DNA of 32,224 nucleotides from Chloroflexota bacterium. GTDB lineage: Bacteria; Chloroflexota; Limnocylindria; P2-11E. A program made the translations under genes and the position numbers. This document shows, piece after piece, positions 7,225 through 15,515 of the stretch (positions are counted from its first letter, which is position 1; every line of letters starts with the position of its first letter). A model generated the notes under the pieces. That model searched no databases and had not been told where the DNA came from. It was given only the letters and a program-made list of their open reading frames with translations. The stretch covers positions 81,475-113,698 of the forward strand of contig VBFY01000057.1 in NCBI GenBank assembly GCA_005889405.1, read 5' to 3'.

Positions 7225-7886
7225 CATACGCGCTCATGTGGTCCGGCGGAAAAGACAGCGCCCTCGCGCTCTGGCGTGCGCGGCGCAGCGGACTCGACAT
7301 CGGATGGCTGGTCAATGTGTACGACCGCGCAACCGAGCGTGTGCGCTTCCACGCGACGCCGATCGAGGCCATCGCGCGCCAGGCCGACGCCGCCGGCGTT
7401 CCGCTCGTGCGCGTCCCGACCGACTGGGAGACGTTCGACGGTTCGCTCCGAGATGCGTTCGCCGCGCTGGTGCGGCAAGGTTGCCGCGGCGTCGTGTTCG
7501 GCGATATCCACCTCGCCGATGTGCGCGCGTGGTACGAGGAGCGCACGCGCGCCGCGGGTCTCGAGCACGTCGAGCCACTCTGGGGCGAGGCGCCGGCGGC
7601 GCTGCTCGCAGAATTCGTCGCGATCGGCGGGCGCGCCATCGTCACCTGCATCGAGACCACGAAGCTTGATGACGCGTGGCTGGGCCGTGTCATCGACGCC
7701 GACTTCGTGCGCGACATAACACCGACCGGCATCGATCCGTGCGGAGAGAACGGCGAGTACCACTCCTTCGCGTACGGCGGTCCGTTCTTCAGACGTCCGG
7801 TCGCGTGGCGCGCCGGCGAGCGAAGGGACGACGGGCGTTTCGCGCAGCTCGACATCATCACCAGCGCCGAGGCCGCGCTAGTTTGA
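7221..7886 (+). CDS. DUF71/COG2102 PP-loop ATPase (diphthine-ammonia-ligase-like; probable B12 salvage role)
   Basis: A 221-aa adenine-nucleotide alpha-hydrolase. The N-terminal PP-loop is WSGGKDSALALW (SGGKDS at residues 8-13). The C-terminal family motif GENGEYHSFAYGGPFF matches the conserved GExGEYHT segment of COG2102. In archaea and eukaryotes this family (Dph6) amidates diphthine on EF2, a modification bacteria lack. A bacterial subgroup has been predicted from gene neighbourhoods to act in B12 salvage. Here the gene lies downstream of a cobalamin riboswitch and btuFCD, with overlapping coupled starts, which fits that prediction. The start is GTG 7221, overlapping the previous stop. An amidation or amide-handling reaction on a corrinoid side chain is inference. 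Confidence 0.85.
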   Translation: MTYALMWSGGKDSALALWRARRSGLDIGWLVNVYDRATERVRFHATPIEAIARQADAAGVPLVRVPTDWETFDGSLRDAFAALVRQGCRGVVFGDIHLADVRAWYEERTRAAGLEHVEPLWGEAPAALLAEFVAIGGRAIVTCIETTKLDDAWLGRVIDADFVRDITPTGIDPCGENGEYHSFAYGGPFFRRPVAWRAGERRDDGRFAQLDIITSAEAALV

Positions 7887-8997
7887 CTTGATTGCGCCCT
7901 TGAGCTCGATGTCGAGCTGCTGCGAGTCCTTGCTGGGTACGCCCACGAGCCGGCTGCGATCCGCGGCCGTGACACCTGGCCACCAGAGCGCGTGCAGCTC
8001 CGAACCGCGTGGCCCCCAGACGTGCATGCGGTAGTCGCCCGGCACGAGGCGCACGAGGTATCGACCGTCATCGACCGTGGTGGCGGACGTGACCCAGCCG
8101 CCGTCGGCGCTGTAGAAGTCGACCGCGCACGACGTGCCCCGCCGGCAGGAGGCCGTCGATCCGAGTCGCGTTCTTCGTCACCGTGAGGTCCGTCGCGCTC
8201 TCGAAGGTCGCACCGTCCTTCCACCACGAGGTGCCGTACCCATCGAGACCGCGCGGGTAGAACATGATCCGGTAGTCGCCCTCGGGCACCGTCATCTGGT
8301 ATCGCCCGGTGCTTCCCGTTGTGACCGACGGCATCGCGAGGTCGCAACACGGCGCGAATCCGCCCTTGAACAGGATGATCTCGACTCCAGCGAGCGGACC
8401 GCCCGTCGCCTTGCTCATCACCTGACCGGTGATGATGTATCGCGCCTCCGTCGTGTTCGCGTCGATCAGACCGCGCGCGATCGCGTAGCTGCGGTCGTTG
8501 TCGGTGTCGGCGCCTACGACGACGACGTAGAACGTGCGCTGGAGCCACGCGTACGCGGTGAGGGAACCTTTCTCGATGTAGGCGACCGTGCGTCCACCGA
8601 GGCCGACGTCGTCGGTCCACGCCGCGCCGGCGATCTTGTCGGTGATGTCATCCTGCGCACCCGCCACGCCGGCGGCCAGCGGCCGGAGGGCGTAGACGTA
8701 GACAGAGACGCGGTACGGGTCACCGTTGAAGACGATCGATCGGGAGCTCTTGCCCGCGACGATGTCCTTCAAGCTACCGGACTCGAGCTCTCTCAAGAAG
8801 GGCGGAAGCTGTTCTTCGAGCGGCGCGTACCGGAAGCCGGTCAGCGTGACGAAATATTCATCGGCCGGATTCGCGGTCGCGCTCGCGGTCGGCACCGGTG
8901 TCGCGCTCGGGGCGACCTCTGTCGCCGGCACGTCCGTGCAGCACGCGAAGAGCAAACCCATGGTGACGAGCCATGATCGACGCCGACCTCGTGACAT
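7878..8997 (-). pseudogene. Lipoprotein with carboxypeptidase-regulatory-like beta-sandwich domains, frame-disrupted
   Basis: The reverse strand encodes a secreted lipoprotein. Its signal peptide starts at ATG 8997 and ends LLFACC (C19/C20), followed by a Thr/Ala/Ser-rich linker, an unassigned region, and a CarboxypepD_reg-type domain (ITGQV ... GPLAGVEIILF ... GRYQMTVPEGDYRIMFYP). After RIDGLLPAGHVVRGR the frame is lost. A second such domain (VDFYSADGGWVTS ... DGRYLVRLVPGDYRMHVWGP) continues in another phase to a stop at 7878. Either one extra base in the C-run at 8137-8140 or a ~35-nt deletion removing the first strand of domain 2 would explain it; the smooth LPAGHVVRGR end favours the deletion. 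An upstream ATG at 9042 is possible but would precede the signal peptide. No enzyme activity is expected. Confidence 0.75.
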
Positions 8998-9059
8998 CGG
9001 AGGAGGCTGGCAGGCCGGACCGTCCGGCATCAACAGGACCATAGTCCGGTGTCTGCACG

Positions 9060-11444
9060 GTGACAGCGCACATAGTTCTCAGGGTGATGCCGCGCTCGTT
9101 CTCTATGCGCACCGCCACGGCGGTGTGCCTGCTCTCGTGCTCGGCGCTGCTGTTTCAGGTCGCGCAGACGCGTCTTTTCAGCGCGACGCTGGGCTACCAC
9201 CTCACCTTCGTCGCCGTGTCGATCGCGCTGCTCGGCGTCGGTGCCGGTGCGGCTGCCGCGACGTTGATCGATCGGCGTCCGAGCGCACCGAGCACATCGC
9301 GCCTCGCCACGTTCGCCAGTGCCAGCTACGTCCTCGCGATGGCCGCCGCGACCGTCGTCGATCCGGCGGCGCTCGACGTCAGCCTCGCGATCGTGCTGAT
9401 CTACGCCGCGAGCAGCCTTCCCTACGTCCTGGTCAGCTGGGTCGTCGTTCGCGCGCTCGCGGCCGACCCCGCCTCGGCGGGCCGCACCTATGCCGCTGAC
9501 CTCGGCGGCGCCGCGGTCGGCGGGCTGCTCGCGTTCCTCGCGATGCCGGTGCTAGGCGCACCGGGCGAGTACGGATCGGCCGCGGCGCTCGCCTCGGCCG
9601 CGGCGCTCGTGCTGGCGGCCCCGAGCGCACGGCGCCGCGTCGCGCTCGCCGTGGTCCTGCCGACGGTGCTGCTCACGCTCGCGCTCGCGTCGGCCGGCGA
9701 CCAGCTCGCGCCTCTCCGGCCGGCCGCATTCAAGCCGATCCTCGAGGACCTTCGGCGTGGCGCCACCGTCGAGGCCGCGCGCTGGGACGTGCAGGGCCGG
9801 GTCGATGTCGTTCGCTACGGCGTGGATGGGGCGTCGAGCGCGTACGACTTCCTCGTCGACCCGGCGTTCGGAGGAGCGCGCCCGCGCTCTCTGATCATGA
9901 GGATCGACCTCGACGCTTCGACCTTGATCGTCGAAGGCGGCACGGCGGCCGATGGTGCTGTCCTCGACGCGAGCGTTCTCGCGACGCCGTACCTGCTGGC
10001 GGACAAGCCCAACGTGCTGGTCATCGGCCCCGGCGGTGGCATCGACGTTCTCGTCGCGCTGCGTCGCGATGCGCGGGCTGTGACCGGCGTCGATGTCAAC
10101 CGCGCGGTGATCGCGACGGTCCACGATCGCTACCGCGGCTACGGCGGCGCTCTGTACGACGATCCGCGTGTGACCGTCGTCGCTGACGAAGCGCGCAGCT
10201 TCGTGCGGCGCTCGAGCGACCGATACGACGTCATCGTGATGACGGTCGTCGACAGCTGGGCCGCGCTCCAGAGCGGCGCGTACGCGCTTTCGGAGAGCTA
10301 CCTCTACACGGAGGAGGCGTTCGCCGATTACATCCGTCATCTCACTCCGGGCGGGACTCTTTCGATCGGTCGCTGGTATCGCGATCCGCCGGCGGAAATG
10401 GTGCGGGCGCTGGAGGTCGCGAGCGGGGGTCTTCGCCGCATCGGCGCCTTGCGACCCGAGCGGCATCTGGCCGTCGTCCGCAGCGCGGAATTCGCGCTGA
10501 TGCTCGTGCGCGCCGAAGAGTTCGACGAGGCCAGCGTCGCGACGATTCGCGGCTTCGCCGCGACGCACGGTTTTGAGATGGCCTACGACCCGATGCAAGG
10601 GAGCGGGCCGCTTGCGTCGGCATTCTCGTCGAGCGGCCGGCAGGCGCCTTCGACCGACGACCGTCCGTTCTTCTTCGACAGCGTTCCCCTGGGCGAAGCG
10701 CTCGCCGGTCGAGCGACGCTCGCGCAAGGACAGCAGACGCTCGTCGCCGCTCTCGTGACCGCCCTGCTGCTCTCGTTCGGGTTGATCCTCTTACCGCTGC
10801 GCCGGACCGTCTCGCGCTGCGACGCGCGTCTGGTGCGCTGGGTCACGGGCTACGCACTCTTGCTCGGCGCCGGCTTCATCGTTGTCGAGATCGTCCTCCT
10901 GCAGCGTCTCACGCTGTATCTCGGTCAGCCCACGCTCGCGCTCGCCGTCGGGGTCGCCGGACTCCTGTCCGGCGCTGCCGCGGGCTCGGCGAACGTTCGC
11001 CGGCTCCCGGGCGGCCTGCGCGGCGCGACGATCGGGAGCACGGTCGCGCTGGCGGCCGTTCTCGTGGTGCTGCCCCGCATCGCCGACGCCACGCTCGCGG
11101 CCCCGCTGCTCGTGCGCGTGTTCATGGCGCTGCTCTTCGCCGTCGCGCTCGGACTTCCACTCGGCACGGCCTTTCCGCGAGTGCTGAACGCCGCCGGCGC
11201 GCACGAGCGGAACCTCCTCGCCTGGGCCTGGGGCGCCAACGGTGTCGCGTCGGTCATCGGCTCGATCCTCGCCGCCGAACTGGCGCTCGAGACGGGATTC
11301 ATCGGGCTCGCCTGGGTCGCCGTCGCCTGCTATGTCGTCGCGACGCTCCTCGGCGAACCGCCGCGCGTCCGTCAGTCCGCGCTGAGTGCGACCGGAGCGG
11401 TCCAGCCCCAGTCCCAGCGTGCAAGCTCCTCGAGCAGCGCGTGA
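9060..11444 (+). CDS. Membrane-embedded spermidine-synthase-like protein
   Basis: A 794-aa polytopic membrane protein with a soluble Rossmann-fold domain inserted between two blocks of hydrophobic helices. The N-terminal block has about six helices. The soluble part resembles polyamine aminopropyltransferases/SAM methyltransferases: nucleotide-binding loop VLVIGPGGGIDVLVAL, acidic strand end TGVDVN, then DEARSFVRRSSDRYDVIVM. A second helix block follows (from TGYALLLGAGFIVVEIVLLQ). Whether it makes polyamines is doubtful, as many such fusions lack the SpeE substrate residues. The start is uncertain: GTG 9060, ATG 9087 or ATG 9105. The 3' end overlaps the convergent surE gene by 73 bp, adding a Ser/Gln-rich tail. 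Confidence 0.8.
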   Translation: MTAHIVLRVMPRSFSMRTATAVCLLSCSALLFQVAQTRLFSATLGYHLTFVAVSIALLGVGAGAAAATLIDRRPSAPSTSRLATFASASYVLAMAAATVVDPAALDVSLAIVLIYAASSLPYVLVSWVVVRALAADPASAGRTYAADLGGAAVGGLLAFLAMPVLGAPGEYGSAAALASAAALVLAAPSARRRVALAVVLPTVLLTLALASAGDQLAPLRPAAFKPILEDLRRGATVEAARWDVQGRVDVVRYGVDGASSAYDFLVDPAFGGARPRSLIMRIDLDASTLIVEGGTAADGAVLDASVLATPYLLADKPNVLVIGPGGGIDVLVALRRDARAVTGVDVNRAVIATVHDRYRGYGGALYDDPRVTVVADEARSFVRRSSDRYDVIVMTVVDSWAALQSGAYALSESYLYTEEAFADYIRHLTPGGTLSIGRWYRDPPAEMVRALEVASGGLRRIGALRPERHLAVVRSAEFALMLVRAEEFDEASVATIRGFAATHGFEMAYDPMQGSGPLASAFSSSGRQAPSTDDRPFFFDSVPLGEALAGRATLAQGQQTLVAALVTALLLSFGLILLPLRRTVSRCDARLVRWVTGYALLLGAGFIVVEIVLLQRLTLYLGQPTLALAVGVAGLLSGAAAGSANVRRLPGGLRGATIGSTVALAAVLVVLPRIADATLAAPLLVRVFMALLFAVALGLPLGTAFPRVLNAAGAHERNLLAWAWGANGVASVIGSILAAELALETGFIGLAWVAVACYVVATLLGEPPRVRQSALSATGAVQPQSQRASSSSSA

Positions 11445-12172
11445 TTCGTTAGGTCGAGCGCGATCGGCGTGACGCTGATCTTCCCGGCGCGCATCGCCGC
11501 GACGTCGGTGCCGTCCTCGGCTTCCTCACTGACGGCCGGCCCGCCGACCCAGTAATACGGATTGCCGTAGGGATCGAGCCGCTCGACGAGCTGATCGCGA
11601 TAGGTGCGTTTGCCGAGCCGCGTCACTTCGACGCCCGTGATCTCCGCGCGCGGCAGCGGTGGCACGTTCACGTTGAGCAGCGTGTCCGGCGGGAGACCGC
11701 GGTCCAGGATGTTGCGCGCGAGCAGCGCCGCGAAGCTCGCCGCCGGTCGGTAGTCCGTGTCGCCACCGAACGCGCCGATGGAGATCGCGATCGAAGGGAT
11801 GCTGGAGAGCAGGCCCTCCATCGCGGCGGCCACTGTCCCGGAATACGTGATGTCGTCGCCCATGTTCGCGCCGCGGTTGATGCCGCTCACGACGAGGTCC
11901 GGCCGGTGCCTCAGGAATCCGAGCACCGCAAGGCGCACGCAATCCGTGGGCGAGCCGTCGGTCATGTACGCGGGCTGGCCGCCGCGCAGCTTCGTGGGCC
12001 GCACGCGAAGCGGCCGGAAGAGCGTGATGCTGTGGCTCGCGCCGCTCCAGTTCCGCTCAGGCACGATGATGTCGACGTCGCCGAGCCTCGAGAGGGCATC
12101 CGCGAGCGGAGGCAGCGCGTCGGCGTCGATCCCGTCGTCGTTCGTGATCAGGATGTGCCTGGGATCGGTCAT
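11372..12172 (-). CDS. surE: 5'/3'-nucleotidase SurE
   Basis: A 266-aa cytoplasmic metal-dependent nucleotidase that removes phosphate from nucleoside 5'- and 3'-monophosphates, and in some species from short polyphosphate. It shows the SurE metal site at the N-terminus (ILITNDDGIDA; D12, D13), the Ser of GASHSIT (S44) and the signature SGINRGANMGDDITYSGTVAAAMEG split over residues 96-120 (N99). Length fits the family (250-270 aa). The ATG overlaps the stop of the upstream permease gene (ATGA), so both come from one transcript. The last 73 bp are shared with the convergent spermidine-synthase-like gene. SurE is commonly linked with stationary-phase survival. Confidence 0.96.
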   Translation of the reverse strand: MTDPRHILITNDDGIDADALPPLADALSRLGDVDIIVPERNWSGASHSITLFRPLRVRPTKLRGGQPAYMTDGSPTDCVRLAVLGFLRHRPDLVVSGINRGANMGDDITYSGTVAAAMEGLLSSIPSIAISIGAFGGDTDYRPAASFAALLARNILDRGLPPDTLLNVNVPPLPRAEITGVEVTRLGKRTYRDQLVERLDPYGNPYYWVGGPAVSEEAEDGTDVAAMRAGKISVTPIALDLTNHALLEELARWDWGWTAPVALSAD

Positions 12173-13386
12173 TCGCGTTTCGGGGCGAGATCCGTTCCCG
12201 GCGTGGCGCGGGCGCCGCGGCGGGCCTCGATCGTGGCGTCTCGCGCTTCGGCCGCGGCCGCGGCCGAAGCGGCCTCGCGTTCGGCGATCAGCGTCCGCGC
12301 CTCGGTGCGCGCCCTCCGACCGCGAGCCACCTCGTAGGCGTACCGCGCGAACGTGTTGATGATGCCCGCGACGGGCACCGCGAGGAGGACGCCCCAGAAG
12401 CCCGCAAGCTTCGCGCCGAGGAGCAGGGCGAGGAACACGAAGATCGGATGGATGCCGATGCTCCGCGACATGATGCGTGGCCCGACGACATTCAGAAGCA
12501 CCTGCTGCACCGCCAGGGTGAGGATGAACACGACGAGCAGGCGGTCGGCGGCGCCCACGAAGGTCACCGCGAGGACCGGGATCATGGCGATGATCGGACC
12601 AAAGAAAGGAATGATCATCGTGAGCCCCGATACGAGCGAAAGCACGCCGGCGTACGGCACACCCAGCAGCACGAGGATCGCGAGTGTGGCGATGCCGTAG
12701 ATGGCGCCGAGGATCAGCGATCCGCGGATGAATCCACCGAAGGACCGATCCGCGCTCTGCTGCAGCAGCTCGGCCTCACTCCCGAGCTCCGGCGGCAACG
12801 CACGCGTGAAGCGGCGCCACATCGTGTTCCCGTCGTTGAGAATGAGGAAGGCGATGATGAGGACGAGCGTCACGTTGAAGAAGATCGTTGCCGTGGCCGA
12901 CACGACGCCGAGGATGTCCTTCGCGTAGGCGCCGGCGAGGTCGCCGAAGCGCTGCGGCAGCGTGCCGTAGAACTCGGTGAGATTCACGTGGATGCCGAGC
13001 CGCTCGAGCGCGGCTTGGATACCCGCGGCGAGCTGTGACGCGCGCTCGCCGTACTCCGGCCCACGCGTCACGAGATCGTTGAGCTGAGCGATGAGTGGTG
13101 GGATCGCGAGCAGACCGATGAGCACCAGCACGAGCGCGATCCCGATGTACACCACCACCACCGATAGCGTGCGATCGAGCGCCGTCGCGGTGTCGATGCG
13201 TGTGACGAGCGGCGAGAGCAGGTAGGCGATGGCCCACGCCGCGATGAAGATGATGATGACGTCCGCGACCTGCGCGACTGCGACCCACCCCAGTGCGAAC
13301 ACCTGGAGCGCCAGATACAGGATCGCGAGCACCACCAGCACCTGGAGCAGCTGATGTTCCCGCGCGCTGAGGCTCACGGCGCCCAT
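12169..13386 (-). CDS. AI-2E family transporter (TqsA/PerM-like permease)
   Basis: A 405-aa integral membrane protein of the AI-2E_transport family. Two N-terminal hydrophobic segments come first (LLQVLVVLAILYLALQVFAL and VADVIIIFIAAWAIAYLLSP), then another helix and a helical extracytoplasmic or amphipathic section (about residues 100-170). The C-terminal helix bundle contains the family-typical GLTMIIPFFGPIIAMIPV and VGPRIMSRSIGIHPIFVFLALL. Members export autoinducer-2 or act as Na+/H+ antiporters or general permeases; the substrate here is unknown. The C-terminal ~50 residues are a charged, Ala-rich helix. The start is ATG 13386; an upstream in-frame ATG at 13413 would add nine residues. 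The stop overlaps the surE start. It is divergent from thrC. Confidence 0.92.
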   Translation of the reverse strand: MGAVSLSAREHQLLQVLVVLAILYLALQVFALGWVAVAQVADVIIIFIAAWAIAYLLSPLVTRIDTATALDRTLSVVVVYIGIALVLVLIGLLAIPPLIAQLNDLVTRGPEYGERASQLAAGIQAALERLGIHVNLTEFYGTLPQRFGDLAGAYAKDILGVVSATATIFFNVTLVLIIAFLILNDGNTMWRRFTRALPPELGSEAELLQQSADRSFGGFIRGSLILGAIYGIATLAILVLLGVPYAGVLSLVSGLTMIIPFFGPIIAMIPVLAVTFVGAADRLLVVFILTLAVQQVLLNVVGPRIMSRSIGIHPIFVFLALLLGAKLAGFWGVLLAVPVAGIINTFARYAYEVARGRRARTEARTLIAEREAASAAAAAEARDATIEARRGARATPGTDLAPKRE

Positions 13387-13407
13387 GGTATGAGGGCGTG
13401 GGAGGTC

Positions 13408-13413
13408 TAACAT
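13408..13413 (+). promoter_or_regulatory. -10 box of thrC (leaderless type)
   Basis: TAACAT ends exactly 6 nt before the GTG start of thrC, so transcription should begin at or next to the start codon. The same spacing occurs before marR, fabZ, fabF and the lipoprotein gene at 29723. Confidence 0.55.
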
Positions 13414-13419
13414 CCCGCC

Positions 13420-14487
13420 GTGACACCCGCGCTCTGTCTCATCGATCGTTACGCCGCGTACCTGCCCGTTACGCCACGCACTCCCCGGCTCACGCTCGGT
13501 GAAGGCGGCACACCGCTGGTGCGCGCGCCGTCGCTCGAGCGCGAGACGGGCATCGACGCGGTGTGGCTGAAGGTCGAGGGAGCGAACCCGACGGGCTCGT
13601 TCAAGGACCGCGGCATGGTCGTCGCCGTCGCGAAGGCGCTCGAGGAGCGCTCGGGGGCGGTCCTCTGCGCGTCGACGGGCAACACCGCCGCATCCGCGGC
13701 GGCCTATGCCGCGCGCGCCGGCCTCCCCTGCACGGTCGTGCTGCCTGGGGGATACGTTGCTCTCGGGAAGCTCGCGCAGGCGATCGCGTTCGGCGCGACC
13801 ATCGTGTCGGTGCGCGGTCCGTTCGACGCCGCGCTCACGGTCGTGAAGGAGCTCGCGTCGCAGGGCGAGGCGACGCTCGTCAACAGCGTCAATCCGCATC
13901 GCATCGAGGGTCAGAAGACCGCGGCGTTCGAGATCTGCGAGGCGCTCGGAGAGGCGCCGGACGCGCTGTTCATCCCCGTCGGCAACGCCGGGAACATCAC
14001 CGCCTACTGGCAGGGATTCGTCGAATCCGTCACCGCGGGATTCGCGACGCGCCGGCCGCGCCTCTACGGCTGGCAGGCCGAAGGCGCCGCGCCGATCGTG
14101 CGCGGCGTGCCCGTCGCCGAGCCGGAGACGATCGCGACGGCGATCCGGATCGGTGCGCCCGCGTCGTGGCAGGGTGCGCTTCGCGCGCGCGACGAATCGG
14201 GCGGCGCGATCGAGGCGGTGAGCGATGCCGAGATCATGGATGCGTACCGCGACCTCGCGCGCCGCGAGGGCATCTTCGTCGAGCCCGCGAGCGCCGCGTC
14301 GGTCGCGGGGCTGCGAAAGCGCGCGCAGAGTGGAGGACTCCGCGGCGCCTCGACCGTGGTGTGCGTCCTGACTGGGAACGGCCTTAAGGATCCGGACACC
14401 GCGCGCTCGCTCATCCGGGAGGTCGCTCTGGTGGATGCGACGGCCGATGCCGTCATGGGCGCGATCGCGCACGCGACGCGCGCATAG
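13420..14487 (+). CDS. thrC: Threonine synthase
   Basis: A 355-aa PLP enzyme of fold type II that converts O-phosphohomoserine to threonine and phosphate in the cytoplasm. The PLP Schiff-base lysine lies in NPTGSFKDRG (K62). ASTGNTAASAAAYAARAG is the substrate/PLP ring loop, VGNAGNI holds the PLP phosphate, and CVLTGNGLKDP is the C-terminal motif. The length is that of the short bacterial/archaeal ThrC class. The start is GTG 13420, with a -10-like TAACAT 6 nt upstream and no SD, so the message may be leaderless. Homoserine kinase follows 9 nt later and completes the last two steps of threonine synthesis. The divergent permease shares the short upstream region. Confidence 0.95.
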   Translation: MTPALCLIDRYAAYLPVTPRTPRLTLGEGGTPLVRAPSLERETGIDAVWLKVEGANPTGSFKDRGMVVAVAKALEERSGAVLCASTGNTAASAAAYAARAGLPCTVVLPGGYVALGKLAQAIAFGATIVSVRGPFDAALTVVKELASQGEATLVNSVNPHRIEGQKTAAFEICEALGEAPDALFIPVGNAGNITAYWQGFVESVTAGFATRRPRLYGWQAEGAAPIVRGVPVAEPETIATAIRIGAPASWQGALRARDESGGAIEAVSDAEIMDAYRDLARREGIFVEPASAASVAGLRKRAQSGGLRGASTVVCVLTGNGLKDPDTARSLIREVALVDATADAVMGAIAHATRA

Positions 14488-14496
14488 GACGGGGTC

Positions 14497-15396
14497 GTGG
14501 GCGAGATCCGTGTCCGCGTGCCCGCCTCGAGTGCGAACCTCGGCCCGGGATTCGACTCGTTCGCCGTCGCGCTGCCGCTTCTCGCTGAGTACGAGCTCCG
14601 GCCCGCGAAGGCGTGGTCGGTGACGGTCGAGGGTGACGGCCAGGGCATCCCCGCGGACGAGGGGAACCTTTTCATCGTGTCCGCGCGCGCGGCCGCGAGG
14701 GCCGCGGGTCGCGAGCTCGTCGCCCAGCACGTGACGCAGCGTTCAGCGATCCCGATCGCGCGCGGTCTCGGCTCGAGCGCGGCGGCGATCGTCGGTGGCG
14801 CCGTCGCGGCGAACGCGCTACTCGGCGAGCCGTTCGATCGCCGATCTCTCCTGCGGATCGCGAGCGAGGTCGAGGGACATGCCGACAACGTCGCCGCCGC
14901 GCTGTACGGCGCGTTCACGGTCGCGCTCCCGGACGAGGGTGGGCCGGTCGCGACGCGTCTCGTGTTCCCGCGCACCTGGCGCGTGTGTCTACTCATACCC
15001 GGACGCCTCCTGTCCACCGAGGACGCGCGAGCCGTCCTTCCGTCGCAGGTCTCACGAGAAGACGCGGTGTTCAACGTCGCGCACGGCGCGGCGCTCATCG
15101 CCGCGGTCATGCGCTCGGATGGCGCGTTGCTCGCGCTCGCGATGGCGGACCGTCTCCATCAGGCCGCGCGCACCAAGCTCGTACCGGCGCTGGGCGAGAT
15201 CATCGCGGCGGCGCGCGAGGCCGGCGCGTTCGGTGCAGCGCTCTCCGGTGCGGGACCCAGCGTGCTCGCGGTCGCGCCGGCGCGGCTTGCAGCACGCGTG
15301 GTCTCCGCGATGGAGGAGGCGGCCGCGGCCGCCGGCGTTCCGGGTCGCGGTCGCGTCGTTCGGGTGCGCGCTGCGGGCGCTCAAGTGTTGAAATGA
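14497..15396 (+). CDS. thrB: Homoserine kinase
   Basis: A 299-aa GHMP-family kinase that makes O-phosphohomoserine, the substrate of the upstream threonine synthase. GHMP motif 1 is VPASSANLGPGFDSFAVAL (residues 8-26). Motif 2 is the ATP phosphate loop IPIARGLGSSAA (85-96). Motif 3 is FGAALSGAGPSVLAV near residue 245. The EGHADNV segment is also typical of ThrB. Start GTG 14497 lies 9 nt after the thrC stop. A weaker TAGGAC box stands 6 nt before it, so a second internal promoter cannot be excluded, but operon expression with thrC is simplest. The ATGA at its stop could start a 25-codon frame. Confidence 0.94.
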   Translation: MGEIRVRVPASSANLGPGFDSFAVALPLLAEYELRPAKAWSVTVEGDGQGIPADEGNLFIVSARAAARAAGRELVAQHVTQRSAIPIARGLGSSAAAIVGGAVAANALLGEPFDRRSLLRIASEVEGHADNVAAALYGAFTVALPDEGGPVATRLVFPRTWRVCLLIPGRLLSTEDARAVLPSQVSREDAVFNVAHGAALIAAVMRSDGALLALAMADRLHQAARTKLVPALGEIIAAAREAGAFGAALSGAGPSVLAVAPARLAARVVSAMEEAAAAAGVPGRGRVVRVRAAGAQVLK

Positions 15397-15470
15397 GCGA
15401 CGAGCGGCTGTGCCGCGAGGAGCGAATCCGTCAGCTTGAGCGTGTCTCCTGCGCGCAGCGCAGAGATTGA
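15393..15470 (+). CDS. Possible 25-aa coupled mini-ORF
   Basis: An ATG overlapping the thrB stop (ATGA) opens a 25-codon, charge-rich frame beginning MSDERLCREERIR with two cysteines, ending at 15470. Apart from the coupled start there is little support for it. The remainder of the 119-nt gap up to the biotin-ligase start shows no RNA gene that I can recognise. Confidence 0.2.
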   Translation: MSDERLCREERIRQLERVSCAQRRD

Positions 15471-15515
15471 TCAGGTCCTGAAATAGCACGGCTCGCGCTC
15501 CTCGCGGATCCCGCC

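Noticed and set aside
6446-8620. A 724-codon open frame on the reverse strand across btuD and the DUF71 gene.
   Set aside because: It is Arg/Ser/Pro-rich with no domain signature and lies antisense to clearly coding genes; an artefact of high GC at third codon positions.
13387-14730. An in-frame upstream extension of the AI-2E permease that would make an 853-aa protein.
   Set aside because: The extension is antisense to thrC and thrB and rich in Arg/Asp; the permease family starts at about residue MGAVSLSAREHQLL.
15397-15515. Possible tRNA or other RNA gene in the gap before the biotin ligase.
   Set aside because: No T-loop (GTTCGA-like), no cloverleaf arms and no CCA end could be found on either strand.
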